Shown piece by piece: positions 14,207 to 14,546 of a stretch of 14,546 nt of DNA. The notes beneath the pieces were generated by a model. It saw nothing but the letters and a program-made list of their open reading frames with translations, made no database searches and was not told the DNA's origin. The translations under genes and the position numbers were made by a program. Source of the DNA: an uncultured Candidatus Udaeobacter sp. (GTDB lineage Bacteria; Verrucomicrobiota; Verrucomicrobiia; Chthoniobacterales; UBA10450); assembly GCA_955652715.1 (NCBI GenBank), contig CATPBS010000363.1:1-14546 (forward strand), given 5' to 3'. Numbering within the stretch: the stretch's first letter is position 1; each line of letters begins with the position of its first letter.

Positions 14207-14546
14207 ATGAAGTATCTCGGATTCATCTGGCGCGTTTTGCGCCGGCTGGTTTGGGAAACGGCGACCGATAACACAACCGGCCTGGCTGCGCAGATGGCGT
14301 ATCTCCTTCTTTTCGCGTTGGCTCCCGGATCGCTGTTTCTCTGGCATCTGCTGGGTCTTTTCGGTACCGATCCGACCAAATTGCATCGAATGTTTCTCTT
14401 CTTGAAAAGCTTCATGCCGCCGGACCCGAAAGTGCAGGACATTCTGGACTCTGCGATGGCCAATGTGGTGGTGACGGGCTCGAGCGGTCTACTCGCGAAC
14501 GCAGGCATCATTCTCGGAATTTATTTCGGGACCGTGTTTATTGCGA
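14207..14546 (+). CDS. YihY/BrkB-family inner-membrane protein, N-terminal part
   Basis: The frame opens at ATG 14207, with a stop five codons upstream (14192-14194), and runs open to the window end, giving 113 codons of a gene cut by the edge. The protein begins MKYLGFIWRVLRRLVWETAT and continues with AAQMAYLLLFALAPGSLFLW. This is the amphipathic start plus first membrane helix typical of the YihY/virulence-factor BrkB family, multi-spanning proteins of uncertain function once annotated as ribonuclease BN. A second hydrophobic helix begins near residue 93. A GGAG directly abuts the ATG, too close for a standard RBS. The 158-base gap before it (14049-14206) must hold the promoters of this gene and the divergent glycosyltransferase, but I find no convincing consensus. 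Confidence 0.82.
   Translation, partial: MKYLGFIWRVLRRLVWETATDNTTGLAAQMAYLLLFALAPGSLFLWHLLGLFGTDPTKLHRMFLFLKSFMPPDPKVQDILDSAMANVVVTGSSGLLANAGIILGIYFGTVFIA

Overview
The window reads as a chromosomal segment of a Gram-negative bacterium, most likely of the Verrucomicrobiota (PVC group). The evidence is a UBact-type ubiquitin-like modifier, a prepilin peptidase with a large insertion of the kind I recall from verrucomicrobial enzymes, a free-standing S23-type four-helix-bundle gene in hexameric repeats, moderately high GC and mostly weak Shine-Dalgarno signals. The placement comes from gene content only. No rRNA, tRNA, CRISPR array or insertion sequence was seen, and no gene-free stretch exceeds 300 bases.

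Left edge (1-404, minus strand): a 58-residue UBact-like modifier (112-288) ends in the YRQRTGQ tail. Its stop codon overlaps the start of a second gene that runs off the window (1-112), probably the proteasome beta subunit propeptide. This looks like the start of a Pup/UBact-proteasome operon and is the most interesting item here. Both genes are too short to stand out in a simple ORF scan.

405-2810: a secreted coiled-coil/LysM protein (+) converges on a MsbA/MDR-like ABC exporter (-). A perfect 18-bp inverted repeat lies between the exporter and the divergent folB.

2811-10204: a tightly packed plus-strand run of folB, argH, a GH15 glucoamylase-like enzyme, a histidine phosphatase, a NUDIX (ADP-ribose pyrophosphatase-like) hydrolase, tatC and a prepilin peptidase. 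folB/argH and argH/GH15 overlap, so the first three are probably translationally coupled although they serve folate, arginine and glucan metabolism.

10211-10972: a small cassette-like unit. An S23-type four-helix-bundle gene is bracketed by copies of a GAATAG-like hexamer array in direct and inverted orientation. A 14-nt tandem repeat follows, just before nagA.

10973-14546: nagA (GlcNAc-6-phosphate deacetylase) converges on a secreted protein of unknown function, with an 18-bp palindrome at their junction. Then come a minus-strand MGDG-synthase/GT28-type glycosyltransferase and, divergent from it, the start of a YihY/BrkB-family membrane protein cut by the window end. NagA and the glycosyltransferase fit cell-wall recycling and glycolipid synthesis, but most neighbours look like housekeeping genes grouped without one pathway.
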